A stretch of 64,000 nucleotides of DNA from Oscillospiraceae bacterium (GTDB taxonomy: Bacteria > Bacillota > Clostridia > Oscillospirales > Oscillospiraceae), in contig CADAUZ010000006.1 in NCBI GenBank assembly GCA_902791215.1, positions 1 to 64,000 on the forward strand, given 5' to 3'. Positions 24,986-37,545 of the stretch are shown one piece after another. The position numbers and the translations under genes were made by a program. The first letter of the stretch is position 1. Every line of letters begins with the position of its first letter. Below the pieces are notes generated by a model. The model saw nothing but the letters and a program-made list of their open reading frames with translations. It made no database searches and was not told the DNA's origin.

Positions 24986-25768
24986 TCAGTCGATGTGGAT
25001 GATGCCCTGAGTCAGGTCGGAAGCCTTGACGAAGGGATTGGGGAAGCGCTCTCGCTTTTCGGTGATCTTGCCCATGTTGATGGCCTCTTTCGGGCAGAAC
25101 TGCAGACAGCTCAGGCAGCCGATGCAGTTGGTACCGAAAGTGGGCTTTCCACCCTCGAGCTTGATGTTGCCCTGGGGACATACCCGCTCGCAGGTGCCGC
25201 AGGCGATGCAGGCGTCGCTGACGGTGAATTTCTTGGTGCGCTTGGGGTGAAGCTGGGAGAAGAGCGCGCTCTCGCGTGCGAAGAAGGCGTTCTCGGGCGG
25301 CTTTACGTCCAGACGTTTCTCGGCCTTCACAGCAGCCGCGACCTCCATGGCTTTGCGGTCGATGCGCTCTTGGGCCTTGGCTTTGCTGGTGGGCGGCACG
25401 GTGAGCGTGTGGGGCATGAGCCAGATGCAGGTGGAGTGGTTGGATACGGTGTTCCAGTAGTCAAGGCCCACGATCTCGTCGATCTTGTGCAGGCCGCAGC
25501 CGATGTAGCCGGCATACTGCTCCACCGCAAACTTGTAGGCATAGGGCGCGATTTTGATGGCCTTGATGTATTCCTCCACGTGGCCGGGCAGACCGCCGCC
25601 GTAGCAGGGGAACACGAAGCCCACGCGCTTTGCCTCGGTGGCGTCGGTCTTTACCGGAAAGGCGCGCATCATGACGATGTCTGTATCGCCGAGCCGGGAA
25701 GCGATGCTCTTGGCCATGTTCAGGCAGTGGCCGGAGCCGGAGTAGCAGTAGATGATGTTCTCGCTCAT
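24986..25768 (-). CDS. EFR1-type flavodoxin/ferredoxin electron carrier
   Basis: A 260-residue fusion. An N-terminal flavodoxin-like domain (IIYCYSGSGHCLNMAKSIA, FPCYGGGLPGHVEEYI) is joined to a C-terminal 2[4Fe-4S] ferredoxin with clusters CIACGTCERVC and CIGCLSCLQFC. This layout is known as EFR1 family in anaerobes and points to low-potential electron transfer in the cytosol; its redox partner is not evident. GAGGAATCCCT-type sequence precedes the start. It stands alone, diverging from the pyr operon. Confidence 0.9.
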   Translation of the reverse strand: MSENIIYCYSGSGHCLNMAKSIASRLGDTDIVMMRAFPVKTDATEAKRVGFVFPCYGGGLPGHVEEYIKAIKIAPYAYKFAVEQYAGYIGCGLHKIDEIVGLDYWNTVSNHSTCIWLMPHTLTVPPTSKAKAQERIDRKAMEVAAAVKAEKRLDVKPPENAFFARESALFSQLHPKRTKKFTVSDACIACGTCERVCPQGNIKLEGGKPTFGTNCIGCLSCLQFCPKEAINMGKITEKRERFPNPFVKASDLTQGIIHID

Positions 25769-25883
25769 AGGGATTCCTCCTCGTATATAGGTGTGGATAT
25801 TTTAGCATAAAGGGGCGCTGAATGCAACGCGGCTTGACAGAAATTGACTTCGGGGAATGCGCGTTTTCTGTCTATTTCGCCGA

Positions 25884-25913
25884 TTGACGAAAAGCGCGTC
25901 TTGCCGTTATAAT
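25884..25913 (+). promoter_or_regulatory. Promoter of the pyr operon
   Basis: TTGACG (25884-25889), an 18-base spacer and TATAAT (25908-25913). The transcript would start near 25920, leaving a leader of about 130 bases. Confidence 0.8.
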
Positions 25914-25929
25914 AACGCAAACTTTAAGG

Positions 25930-26034
25930 CGATCCTGAGAGATCGGCAAGACATGAAAATGAGGCTTGTGTGCGTTCCCGGCACAGGCTTTGGGTGCTGT
26001 TGTCTTACCGGTCCACGGTAAGATTTTTGCTTTT
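25930..26034 (+). promoter_or_regulatory. PyrR-type transcription attenuator
   Basis: The leader has the three parts of a Bacillus-style pyr attenuator. First is a small hairpin CGATC-CTGAGA-GATCG (25930-25945), whose loop resembles the PyrR-binding consensus with its GAGAG core. Second is an antiterminator: 25944-25952 can pair with 26002-26010 (8 of 9). Third is an intrinsic terminator (26003-26010 with 26016-26023, 5-base loop) followed by TTTTTGCTTTT. UMP-bound PyrR would stabilise the first hairpin and allow termination. pyrR itself is not in the window. Confidence 0.8.
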
Positions 26035-26048
26035 GGGAGGTACTGCGT

Positions 26049-27254
26049 ATGCTCGCATTTGACCGCGTGAGAATGATCGGCAGTATGGATCAAAGCCTGT
26101 ATTGCACCCTGGATACGAGCGCGGACTGCGCCTGCCTCAACAACGAAAAATACACACTTCTGCCCGGATTCTGCGATGTGCATGTGCACCTTCGCGAGCC
26201 GGGTTTTTCTTATAAAGAAACTATAAAAACTGGAAGTAAAGCGGCGGCCCGCGGCGGCTATACGGCGGTGTGCACCATGCCGAATCTCAAGCCTGTCTGC
26301 GACAGCCCGGAACATCTTGCCATGCAGCGGGAGATCATCGAGCGCGATGCCTGCATCGCGGTGTACCCCTACGCCGCCATCACGCTGAACCAGGCGGGGG
26401 AGGCGCTTGCCGACCTCGAGGCCCTGGCACCTCATGTGATCGCCTTCTCGGATGACGGGCACGGCGTCCAGTCGGAGAGTATGATGCGGGAAGCCATGAC
26501 ATGGGCCAGGACCCTCGGCAAAATGATCGTCGCCCACTGTGAGGACAACAGCCTCCTGCGCGGTGGGTATATCCACGACGGGGCCTATGCCGCCAGCCAC
26601 GGACATAAGGGCATCTGCAGCGAGAGCGAGTGGCGGCAGATCGAGCGGGATTTGAAGCTTGCGGACGAGACCGGATGTGCCTATCACGTCTGCCACATCT
26701 CCACAAAGGAGAGTGTGGCCCTCATCCGGGATGCGAAGAAAAGCGGCGTCAACGTCAGCTGCGAGACTGCACCGCATTATCTTCTGCTCGACGAAAATGA
26801 CCTTGAGGAGGACGGGCGCTTCAAGATGAACCCGCCTCTGCGCGCGGAGAAGGACCGGGAAGCTCTTGTCGCGGGCCTGCTCGACGGCACCATCGACATG
26901 ATCGCCACCGACCACGCCCCCCACAGCGCGGAGGAAAAGAGCAAGGGGCTTCAGGGCAGCGCCTTCGGCATCGTGGGTCTCGAGACAGCCTTCCCGCTTT
27001 TGTACACAAATGTAGTCAAAACGGGCATCCTCTCCATGGAAGCGTTATTAAATCTATTGGTATACAATCCGCGAAAGCGGTTCAATATCCCGCTGGGGAA
27101 CGATTTTTCCATCTGGGATCTTGACGCAAAATACACCATCGACCCCAAGGATTTTCTGTCCAAGGGCAAAGCGAGTCCCTTCACCGGCCGCTCGGTTTAC
27201 GGTAAATGCCTGCTGACGGTGTACGGGGGACATGTGGTTTATGAAGGAGTATAA
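26049..27254 (+). CDS. pyrC: Dihydroorotase
   Basis: A 401-residue class I dihydroorotase that cyclises carbamoyl-aspartate to dihydroorotate. Zinc ligands are visible in DVHVHLREPG (residues 43-52), AHCEDN, HVCHIST and the catalytic ATDHAPHS near 287-294. The N-terminal beta-domain is short. The ATG follows GGGAGG. First gene of the pyr run and 2 bases from carB, directly downstream of the attenuator. Confidence 0.97.
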   Translation: MLAFDRVRMIGSMDQSLYCTLDTSADCACLNNEKYTLLPGFCDVHVHLREPGFSYKETIKTGSKAAARGGYTAVCTMPNLKPVCDSPEHLAMQREIIERDACIAVYPYAAITLNQAGEALADLEALAPHVIAFSDDGHGVQSESMMREAMTWARTLGKMIVAHCEDNSLLRGGYIHDGAYAASHGHKGICSESEWRQIERDLKLADETGCAYHVCHISTKESVALIRDAKKSGVNVSCETAPHYLLLDENDLEEDGRFKMNPPLRAEKDREALVAGLLDGTIDMIATDHAPHSAEEKSKGLQGSAFGIVGLETAFPLLYTNVVKTGILSMEALLNLLVYNPRKRFNIPLGNDFSIWDLDAKYTIDPKDFLSKGKASPFTGRSVYGKCLLTVYGGHVVYEGV

Positions 27255-27256
27255 GA

Positions 27257-30430
<3,174 letters not shown>

Positions 30431-30431
30431 T

Positions 30432-31166
30432 ATGAAGCAGGGAATCTTTACCGTAGCCGAAAACAGGCCCCTCACCGAAAAGGTCTCGAGCCTGGTGCTC
30501 CGGGGTGACGTTTCGGCGATCGAAAGGCCGGGACAGTTTGTCCAGCTCAGGCTGGACGGCCTGTTCCTGCGCCGCCCCTTCTCTGTCTGTGACCGGGCTG
30601 AGGACAGCTTCACTGTCGTGTTTGAGACCGTGGGAAAGGGGACGGCGAAGCTCCGGGACATTCAGCCCGGCGCAAAGCTCGATGTCCTGACCGGCCTTGG
30701 CAACGGCTTTGACCTGAATGCCTGCGGCAACGCGCCGCTGCTCATCGGCGGCGGCACCGGCGTCTCGCCCTTGTATTGGCTGGCAAAAGAACTGCTCAGA
30801 CAGGGAAAACGGCCCACCGCGCTGCTGGGCTTCAACACCGCCGAAGATGTGTTTTACGAGGATGCGTTTCACGCCCTCGACATCGAAACCGTCGTCACCA
30901 CAGTTGACGGCAGTTACGGTGTGAAGGGCTTTGTCACCGACGCCATGAACCGGGAATACACCGGCTTTTACACCTGCGGGCCGGAGGCCATGATGAAGGC
31001 AGTGTGCGAGCACACCGACAAGCCCGGCCAGCTCAGCTTTGACAAGCGCATGGGCTGCGGCTTCGGGGCCTGCATGGGCTGTACGGTGAAAACGAAAAAC
31101 GGCCTCAAGCGCATCTGCAAGGACGGCCCGGTGCTGTCAAGCGAGGAGGTACTATGGGAGACTTGA
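30432..31166 (+). CDS. pyrK: Dihydroorotate dehydrogenase electron-transfer subunit
   Basis: A 244-residue FAD/[2Fe-2S] protein that passes electrons from dihydroorotate oxidation to NAD+ with PyrD (type 1B). RRPFSVCD binds FAD, GGGTGVSPLYWLA binds the nucleotide, and the iron-sulfur site is CGFGACMGC plus a later Cys in KRICKDG. ATG 30432 follows the carB stop by one base with only a weak ribosome site, so it is probably translated by coupling. It overlaps pyrD by 13 bases. Confidence 0.96.
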   Translation: MKQGIFTVAENRPLTEKVSSLVLRGDVSAIERPGQFVQLRLDGLFLRRPFSVCDRAEDSFTVVFETVGKGTAKLRDIQPGAKLDVLTGLGNGFDLNACGNAPLLIGGGTGVSPLYWLAKELLRQGKRPTALLGFNTAEDVFYEDAFHALDIETVVTTVDGSYGVKGFVTDAMNREYTGFYTCGPEAMMKAVCEHTDKPGQLSFDKRMGCGFGACMGCTVKTKNGLKRICKDGPVLSSEEVLWET

Positions 31167-32065
31167 ACGTCAATCTCTGCGGGATCGAATTGGATAATCC
31201 CATCATCCCCGCCTCCGGCACCTTCGGCTATGGGTACGAGTTTGCCGAGCTCTACGACATCAACTGTCTCGGCACCTTTTCCTTCAAGGGTACAACATTA
31301 GAGTCCCGCGCGGGAAATCCACTTCCCCGCATCGCGGAGGGAAACGCGGGCATGCTCAATGCCGTGGGCCTGCAAAACCCCGGCGTCGATGCGGTCATCA
31401 GCGAAGAGTTGCCCAAGCTTGCAAAAGTATTTCATAAACCCGTGATCGCGAACGTCAGCGGCTTCTCCGTCGCGGAATACGCCGAGGTCTGCGGCCGCCT
31501 GGACGCCGAGCCGCAGGTGGGCTGGCTGGAGGTTAACATCAGCTGTCCCAACGTCCACGGCGGCGGCATGAGCTTCGGCACCGACCCGAAAGCCGCTGCC
31601 GAGGTGACACGGGCGGTCAAGCGCGTGACCACAAAGCCCGTGATCGTGAAGCTCTCGCCGAACGTGACCGACATCGTGTCCATCGCCAAAGCCTGTGAGA
31701 ACGCGGGCGCGGACGCGGTGAGCCTCATCAACACGGTCATGAGCATGCGCATCGACCTCAAAACCCGCCGCCCGGTGCTGGCAAACACCACCGGCGGCCT
31801 CTCCGGCCCCGCGATCTTCCCCCTGGCTCTGCGCATGGTGTGGCAGGTCTATGAAACGGTGAAGATCCCGATCCTCGGTCTCGGCGGTGTTTCGAGTGCG
31901 GAGGACGTGATCGAAATGATGCTCGCCGGGGCAACGGCGGTACAGGTGGGCGCTGCCAACCTGGTCGATCCTAACGCCTGCCGGGACATCATCGAGGCAC
32001 TCCCGAAAGCCATGGAGCGCTATGGAATCGAAAAACTATCCGATATTACAGGAGGTGCCCACTGA
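31154..32065 (+). CDS. pyrD: Dihydroorotate dehydrogenase 1B, catalytic subunit
   Basis: A 303-residue FMN TIM-barrel enzyme. The catalytic Cys lies in [11 protein letters not shown], as in class 1B, and [20 protein letters not shown] and [18 protein letters not shown] form the FMN phosphate site. It works with PyrK, whose gene overlaps it. GAGGAGGT lies just before the start inside pyrK. The pyrF ATG overlaps its stop (TGATG). Confidence 0.97.
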   Translation: MGDLNVNLCGIELDNPIIPASGTFGYGYEFAELYDINCLGTFSFKGTTLESRAGNPLPRIAEGNAGMLNAVGLQNPGVDAVISEELPKLAKVFHKPVIANVSGFSVAEYAEVCGRLDAEPQVGWLEVNISCPNVHGGGMSFGTDPKAAAEVTRAVKRVTTKPVIVKLSPNVTDIVSIAKACENAGADAVSLINTVMSMRIDLKTRRPVLANTTGGLSGPAIFPLALRMVWQVYETVKIPILGLGGVSSAEDVIEMMLAGATAVQVGAANLVDPNACRDIIEALPKAMERYGIEKLSDITGGAH

Positions 32066-32763
32066 TGGGAAAAGACGTGATCGTAGCCTGCGATTTTTCG
32101 AGCGCGGCGGAGACCTTCGCCTTCCTTGATAAGTTTACGGAGGAAAAGCCTTTCGTCAAGATCGGCATGGAGCTTTTCTATGCCGAGGGCCCGCAGATCG
32201 TGCGGGATATCAAGGCGCGGGGCCATAAGATTTTCCTCGACCTCAAGCTGCACGACATCCCGAACACCGTGGGCAAGGCCATGCGCGTGCTGTCAAACCT
32301 GGACGCGGACATCGTAAACCTCCACGCTGCGGGGACTGCCGCCATGATGAAAGCTGCCCTTGAGGGCCTGACGAGACCCGACGGAACGCGCCCGCTGCTG
32401 ATCGCCGTCACACAGCTCACCAGCACCGACGAGCAGACCATGAGAAGTGAACTGCTGATCGGCCGCCCACTGGACGAAGTCGTCATGTGCTACGCCCGCA
32501 ACGCAGCTTCGGCCGGATTGGACGGCGTTGTCTGCTCCCCGCTGGAGGCAGGAAAGGTCCATGAAAAATGCGGCGCAGACTTCCTCACCGTCACCCCCGG
32601 CGTCCGCTTTGCAGACGGCGAGGTTGGCGACCAGAAGCGCGTCACTACCCCCGCACAGGCAAAAGAACTCGGTTCCGACTATATTGTGGTAGGCCGCCCA
32701 ATCACCAGGGCCGATGACCCGGTGGCCGCCTACCGCAGATGCGTAAAGGAGTTTGTGGGATGA
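32065..32763 (+). CDS. pyrF: Orotidine 5'-phosphate decarboxylase
   Basis: A 232-residue OMP decarboxylase giving UMP. The catalytic [11 protein letters not shown] (Lys with two Asp) is intact and [13 protein letters not shown] binds phosphate. GGAGGT lies 8 bases before the ATG. Start and stop overlap pyrD and pyrE respectively. Confidence 0.97.
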   Translation: MGKDVIVACDFSSAAETFAFLDKFTEEKPFVKIGMELFYAEGPQIVRDIKARGHKIFLDLKLHDIPNTVGKAMRVLSNLDADIVNLHAAGTAAMMKAALEGLTRPDGTRPLLIAVTQLTSTDEQTMRSELLIGRPLDEVVMCYARNAASAGLDGVVCSPLEAGKVHEKCGADFLTVTPGVRFADGEVGDQKRVTTPAQAKELGSDYIVVGRPITRADDPVAAYRRCVKEFVG

Positions 32764-33395
32764 AGAAAACGATTGCAAAGGACCTGCTCAAAATCGGCGC
32801 GGTCTTCTTCCGGCCGGACGAGCCCTTCACCTGGGCCAGCGGCATCAAGAGCCCCGTCTACTGCGACAATCGCCTGACCCTCACCGCGCCCGAGGTGCGA
32901 AACGACGTGGAAAACGGCCTTGCCGCCCTTATCCGGGAATACTACCCGGAGGCGGAGGTCCTCATGGGCACCTCCACCGCGGGCATTGCCCACGCCGCCA
33001 TCACCGCCCATCTGATGAATCTTCCCATGGGCTATGTGCGCTCCGGGGCGAAGGACCACGGACGGCAGAACCAGATCGAAGGAAAGCTCGAGAAGGGCCA
33101 GAAGGTCGTGGTGGTGGAAGATCTCATCTCCACCGGCGGAAGCGTCCTTGAAGTGGTGAACGTCCTGCGCGAAGCTGGGGCAGATGTGCTCGGCGTGGTG
33201 AGCATCTTCACTTACGGTATGAAGAAGGGGCTGGAGAGAATGGCCGATGCAAACGTCATTAACCACTCTCTCACCGACTTTGACACCATCGCCTCCGTCG
33301 CCGCCGAAGAAGGCTACATCCGGCCGGAGGATGTGGCGCGGCTGATCGCTTTCCGAAACAACCCCTCGGACGAGAGCTGGATCGGGGGGAGATAA
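32760..33395 (+). CDS. pyrE: Orotate phosphoribosyltransferase
   Basis: A 211-residue enzyme joining orotate and PRPP. The PRPP motif [18 protein letters not shown] is present and [16 protein letters not shown] is the conserved N-terminal hood. The start is set by the ATGA overlap with pyrF at 32760 (the frame opens earlier, at 32739). Two bases separate it from pyrB. Confidence 0.97.
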   Translation: MKKTIAKDLLKIGAVFFRPDEPFTWASGIKSPVYCDNRLTLTAPEVRNDVENGLAALIREYYPEAEVLMGTSTAGIAHAAITAHLMNLPMGYVRSGAKDHGRQNQIEGKLEKGQKVVVVEDLISTGGSVLEVVNVLREAGADVLGVVSIFTYGMKKGLERMADANVINHSLTDFDTIASVAAEEGYIRPEDVARLIAFRNNPSDESWIGGR

Positions 33396-33397
33396 GT

Positions 33398-34321
33398 ATG
33401 AGAAGCCTCATCGACATTCTGGACTTTTCGGTCGACGAGCTGCAGGAGCTCATCGACACCGCAAACGACATCATTGCGCACCCCGAACAATACAGCGAGC
33501 GCTGCCGGGGCAAGAAGCTGGCAACCTTGTTCTTCGAGCCCTCCACCCGCACGCGTTTAAGCTTTGAAGCCGCCATGTATGAGCTCGGCGGCAACGTCAT
33601 CGGCTTTGCCGAGGCGAAAAGCTCCTCGGCCGCCAAGGGTGAGAGCGTGGCGGACACCGCCCGCGTCATTTCCTGCTATGCCAACATCATCGCCATGCGC
33701 CACCCCAAGGAGGGCGCGCCGCTGGTCGCCGCCATGAACGCGAGCATTCCCGTCATCAATGCGGGCGACGGCGGGCACAACCACCCCACCCAGACCCTGG
33801 CGGATCTCCTGACCATCTACCGGGAGAAGGGGAGGCTCGATCACCTGACCGTGGGCTTCTGCGGGGACCTCAAGTTCGGCCGCACGGTGCATTCGCTCAT
33901 TAACGCTCTGTCCCGTTACGAGGGCATCAAAGTGGTGCTCATCTCCCCGGAGGAGCTGAAGCTTCCCAGCTATGTCAAAAAGGACGTGCTCGCGGCAAAC
34001 AACATCCCCTATGTGCAGACCACCGATCTCGAATCGGTCATGCCCGAGCTGGATATCCTCTACATGACCCGTGTCCAGCGCGAGCGCTTCTTTAACGAGG
34101 AAGATTATCTGCGCCTCAAGGATAGCTACATCCTCACCCCGGACAGGCTCTGGAACGCGAAAGAAGATCTGAGCATCCTGCATCCGCTGCCGCGCGTCAA
34201 TGAGATCTCCGTCGCCATCGACGATGATCCCCGCGCCTGCTACTTCAAACAGGTGCTCTACGGCAAATACATGCGCATGGCGCTGATCCTCAAGCTCTTG
34301 AAGGAGGCGGGCAGAATATGA
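33398..34321 (+). CDS. pyrB: Aspartate carbamoyltransferase, catalytic subunit
   Basis: A 307-residue ATCase catalytic chain. The carbamoyl-phosphate loop [16 protein letters not shown], the SSSAAKGES segment and the HPTQTLADL block are all present. It overlaps the regulatory-chain gene by 4 bases, so an E. coli-like dodecamer with CTP/ATP control is likely. Confidence 0.97.
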   Translation: MRSLIDILDFSVDELQELIDTANDIIAHPEQYSERCRGKKLATLFFEPSTRTRLSFEAAMYELGGNVIGFAEAKSSSAAKGESVADTARVISCYANIIAMRHPKEGAPLVAAMNASIPVINAGDGGHNHPTQTLADLLTIYREKGRLDHLTVGFCGDLKFGRTVHSLINALSRYEGIKVVLISPEELKLPSYVKKDVLAANNIPYVQTTDLESVMPELDILYMTRVQRERFFNEEDYLRLKDSYILTPDRLWNAKEDLSILHPLPRVNEISVAIDDDPRACYFKQVLYGKYMRMALILKLLKEAGRI

Positions 34322-34734
34322 ACATCGACTCCATCCAGAACGGCATCGTCATCGACCACATCACCGCCGGACAGGGCATGCGGCTTTACGACCTGCTGGG
34401 CCTTGAAAAGCTCGACTGCTCGGTGGCTATCATCAAAAACGTGGTCAGCGGCAAGATGGGCAAGAAGGATATCATCAAGATCGACTCCGGCATACACGTC
34501 AATTTCGACGTGATCGGCTATGTCGATCCCGGCACCACGGTGAACATCATCCGCGACGGCAGACTCGTCGAGAAACGGAACATCGATATGCCTGAGACGC
34601 TGACAAACGTTATCTTCTGCAAAAACCCCCGCTGCATCACCTCCACCGAGCAGGAGCTCAAGCATGTGGTGAAGCTGACGGACAGAAAGAACAAGGTCTA
34701 CCGCTGCCTCTATTGCGAGACCAAGGCAAACTGA
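34318..34734 (+). CDS. pyrI: Aspartate carbamoyltransferase, regulatory subunit
   Basis: A 138-residue regulatory chain. An N-terminal nucleotide-binding domain ([22 protein letters not shown]) is followed by a zinc domain with CKNPRC and CLYC. Common in Clostridia and absent from Bacillus. Its stop lies 14 bases before the purE ATG, with no terminator visible between the pyrimidine and purine genes. Confidence 0.96.
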   Translation: MNIDSIQNGIVIDHITAGQGMRLYDLLGLEKLDCSVAIIKNVVSGKMGKKDIIKIDSGIHVNFDVIGYVDPGTTVNIIRDGRLVEKRNIDMPETLTNVIFCKNPRCITSTEQELKHVVKLTDRKNKVYRCLYCETKAN

Positions 34735-34748
34735 AAGGGAAGTACAGC

Positions 34749-35237
34749 ATGAAAAAAGTTGGAATCATCATGGGCAGCGACAGCGACCTGCCCGTGATCG
34801 AAAAGGCCGTCAAGGTCCTGAAGGAACTGGATATCCCCTTTGAGGGGCACATCTATTCCGCCCATCGCACACCCGAGGAGGCGCGCAGCTTTGCCCGCCG
34901 CGCCCGGGAAAACGGTTTCGGCGTCATCATCGCCGCGGCCGGTATGGCGGCGCACCTGGCGGGCGCCATCGCCGCGAACACCACGCTGCCTGTCATCGGC
35001 ATCCCCTGCAAAGGCCCCGTGCTCGACGGGATGGACGCGCTTTTGTCCACCGTACAGATGCCCTCTGGCATCCCGGTGGCAACCGTCGGCATCAATAACG
35101 GCGCAAACGCCGCCCTGCTTGCTGCCGAGATTCTGGCCGTGGACGATGCGGAGCTTGCGCAGAAGCTGGAGGCCAAACGCAAGGCCGACAGCGAGGCAGT
35201 CCTGAAAAAAGACGCCGGAATCATGGAGAGACTGTAA
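34749..35237 (+). CDS. purE: N5-carboxyaminoimidazole ribonucleotide mutase / AIR carboxylase
   Basis: A 162-residue PurE with [20 protein letters not shown] and [27 protein letters not shown] 34749 follows AAAGGGA; the in-frame start at 34713 lies inside pyrI. No purK is adjacent. Whether it is the mutase (class I) or the CO2-using class II enzyme cannot be settled by eye. First purine gene of the run. Confidence 0.96.
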   Translation: MKKVGIIMGSDSDLPVIEKAVKVLKELDIPFEGHIYSAHRTPEEARSFARRARENGFGVIIAAAGMAAHLAGAIAANTTLPVIGIPCKGPVLDGMDALLSTVQMPSGIPVATVGINNGANAALLAAEILAVDDAELAQKLEAKRKADSEAVLKKDAGIMERL

Positions 35238-35268
35238 GAAAACAAAATTCTCATAGTATTTCATCGCA

Positions 35269-35374
35269 GGGGAGGGGCTTGCCCCTCCCGGCAGTACACA
35301 ATGAATCATCGTATTCGCCCGGGCGAATGCGTGATAAGTCAGTTCTTCCGCGCGGGAGGGGCAAGCCCCTCCCC
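35269..35374. repeat. Palindromic repeat element between purE and purC
   Basis: A 106-bp element with perfect 22-bp inverted ends (35269-35290 and 35353-35374). Each end is itself a G+C hairpin, and a central 16-bp palindrome sits at 35313-35328. No gene. It is the only sizeable break in the pyr-pur run. The form is of the small palindromic repeats common in gut Firmicutes. Confidence 0.75.
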
Positions 35375-35431
35375 TACGGCAGCAGACGATTCTCTGTAAC
35401 CCCCAAAATCACTATAAAGGAGACAATCACC

Positions 35432-36118
35432 ATGGAAAAGAAACTCGTTTACACCGGAAAGACCAAGAACGTTTACGCCCTCGAAAACGGCAACTACCTG
35501 CTCAAGTTCAAGGACGACTGCACCGGCAAGGACGGCGTGTTTGATCCGGGCGAGAACTCCGTCGGCCTGACCATCGACGGCGTGGGCGACGTGAACCTGC
35601 GCATGTCCATTTACTTCTTCGAGAAGATCAACGCCGCCGGTATCCGCACCCACTATGTCAGCGCCGATCTCAACGACACCACCATGGAAGTCCTCCCCGC
35701 CAAGGTCTTCGGCAAGGGCCTCGAGGTCATCTGCCGCCACAAGGCTGTCGGCTCCTTCATCCGCCGCTACGGCGACTATATCGAACCGGGCACCGACCTG
35801 CCCGCCTACGTCGAGATGACCTTCAAAAACGATGAAAAGGGCGATCCCCTGGTTACCAAGGACGGCCTCATTGTTCTCGGTGTCATGACCGGCGAGCAGT
35901 ACGACGAGATCAAACGCATGACCCAGCAGATCACCCAGATCGTGGCCGACGAGATGAAGGCCCGCGGCATGGTCCTCTACGATATCAAGTTCGAGTACGG
36001 CTACGACGCTGACGGCCAGGTTATGCTCATCGACGAGATCGCTTCCGGCAACATGCGCGTTTACAAGGACGGGGAGTACGTTGATCCCATGACCCTCTCC
36101 CGCCTCTTCTTCGCCTGA
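35432..36118 (+). CDS. purC: Phosphoribosylaminoimidazole-succinocarboxamide synthase
   Basis: A 228-residue SAICAR synthetase joining CAIR and aspartate. [37 protein letters not shown] and [20 protein letters not shown] are visible. ATG 35432 follows AAAGGAGACAATCACC; the longer frame enters the repeat. The last base of its stop is the first base of the next ATG (TGATG). Confidence 0.95.
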   Translation: MEKKLVYTGKTKNVYALENGNYLLKFKDDCTGKDGVFDPGENSVGLTIDGVGDVNLRMSIYFFEKINAAGIRTHYVSADLNDTTMEVLPAKVFGKGLEVICRHKAVGSFIRRYGDYIEPGTDLPAYVEMTFKNDEKGDPLVTKDGLIVLGVMTGEQYDEIKRMTQQITQIVADEMKARGMVLYDIKFEYGYDADGQVMLIDEIASGNMRVYKDGEYVDPMTLSRLFFA

Positions 36119-37542
36119 TGGGCGGCTTCTTCGGCGCCGTCTCCCGGCGCGACGTGGTGCTCGACGTTTTCTTCGGCACCGACTACCACAGCCATCTCGG
36201 CACCCGCAACGCGGGCATGGCGATCTGGAGCGAGGAGGAGGGCTTCCGCCGCCAGATCCACTCCATCGCCAACACCCCCTTCCGCACCCGCTTTGAGAAG
36301 GATTTGACCGACTTCAAGGGCACCAGCGGCATCGGCTGCATCAGCGACTCTGACCCCCAGCCTCTGCTGGTGCGCTCCCACCTTGGCATCTACGCCATCA
36401 CCACCGTGGGCCAGATCAACAACGCCGAAGAGCTGGTGGAGACCTACTTCTCCGACCATGGCCACCAGTTCATGGCCATGAGTTCCGGGAAGGTCAACAT
36501 GACGGAGCTCGTCGCCGCCCTCATCAATGAGAGCGAGACCCTTGTAGACGGCATCCTCAACGCCCAGAAGCTCATCGACGGCTCCATGACCATCCTGCTC
36601 ATGACCTCGGACGGCTGTATCATCGCGGCCCGTGACCGCTTCGGCAGGCTCCCGGTACTCGTCGGCGCGGATCGGGACGGCCACTGTGTGGCCTTCGAGT
36701 CCTTTGCCTACCGCAAGCTCGGCTATCACAGCGTGCACGAGCTTGGGCCGCAGGAGATTGTGCGCATCACGGCGGAGGGCTTCGAGACCCTTTCGCCCGC
36801 CACGGACAACATGAAGATCTGCGCCTTCCTCTGGACCTATTACGGCTATCCTAACTCCAACTATGAGGGCGTGAACGTGGAGCTCATGCGCTATCGCAAC
36901 GGCGAGATCATGGCCCGCAATGAGAAGGCCGCCGGCACCATGCCGGAGGTGGACTATGTGGCGGGCGTGCCCGATTCAGGCATTCCCCACGCCATCGGCT
37001 ACGCAAACGAAAGCCGCGGCCGCTTTGCCCGCCCCTTCGTGAAATACACGCCCACCTGGCCCCGCTCTTTCATGCCAGCCAATCAGGACGTGCGCGACCA
37101 GGTGGCGAAGATGAAGCAGATCCCCGTCCCGGAGCTCATCGAGGACAAAAAGCTCCTCTTCGTGGACGACTCCATCGTCCGCGGCACCCAGCTCCAGGGC
37201 ACGGTAGACTTCCTCTTTGAGTCCGGCGCGGCCGAGGTGCATATGCGCTCGGCCTGCCCGCCCATCATGTACGCCTGCAAGTACCTGGCCTTCTCACGCA
37301 GCAACAACGACCGGGATTTGCTTGCCCGCCGTATGGTGCAGAAGCTGGAGGGCGAGGCGGGGCTCAAGCACCTGGATGAATACAGCGATTCCAAAACCGA
37401 GCGCGGCCAGTGCCTGCTGCACGCCATCTGCGAGGAGCTCGGCTTTGACTCCTTGGGCTACCAGTCCCTCGACGGCCTGCTCGAGGCCATCGGCATCGAC
37501 CGGGACAAAATCTGTACCTACTGCTGGACAGGAAAGGAATAA
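36118..37542 (+). CDS. purF: Amidophosphoribosyltransferase (PurF-like, N-terminal Cys replaced by Gly)
   Basis: A 474-residue protein with PurF architecture: an N-terminal Ntn glutaminase-like domain (MGGFFG...YHSHLGTRNAGMAIW), then a phosphoribosyltransferase domain with the PRPP loop LLFVDDSIVRGTQ near residue 345 and KYTPTWPRSFMP. The classical start MCGI, whose Cys is the glutamine nucleophile, reads MGGFF here. The start is firm because it overlaps the purC stop. I recall MGGFFG-type PurF homologs in other anaerobes, so this is probably a conserved variant rather than decay. It may use free ammonia or get it from a partner. It occupies the purF place between purC and purM. Confidence 0.88.
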   Translation: MGGFFGAVSRRDVVLDVFFGTDYHSHLGTRNAGMAIWSEEEGFRRQIHSIANTPFRTRFEKDLTDFKGTSGIGCISDSDPQPLLVRSHLGIYAITTVGQINNAEELVETYFSDHGHQFMAMSSGKVNMTELVAALINESETLVDGILNAQKLIDGSMTILLMTSDGCIIAARDRFGRLPVLVGADRDGHCVAFESFAYRKLGYHSVHELGPQEIVRITAEGFETLSPATDNMKICAFLWTYYGYPNSNYEGVNVELMRYRNGEIMARNEKAAGTMPEVDYVAGVPDSGIPHAIGYANESRGRFARPFVKYTPTWPRSFMPANQDVRDQVAKMKQIPVPELIEDKKLLFVDDSIVRGTQLQGTVDFLFESGAAEVHMRSACPPIMYACKYLAFSRSNNDRDLLARRMVQKLEGEAGLKHLDEYSDSKTERGQCLLHAICEELGFDSLGYQSLDGLLEAIGIDRDKICTYCWTGKE

Positions 37543-37545
37543 AAC

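Noticed and set aside
35238-35431. Possible purine riboswitch before purC
   Set aside because: No guanine-box core or kissing-loop pattern; the gap is filled by a palindromic repeat.
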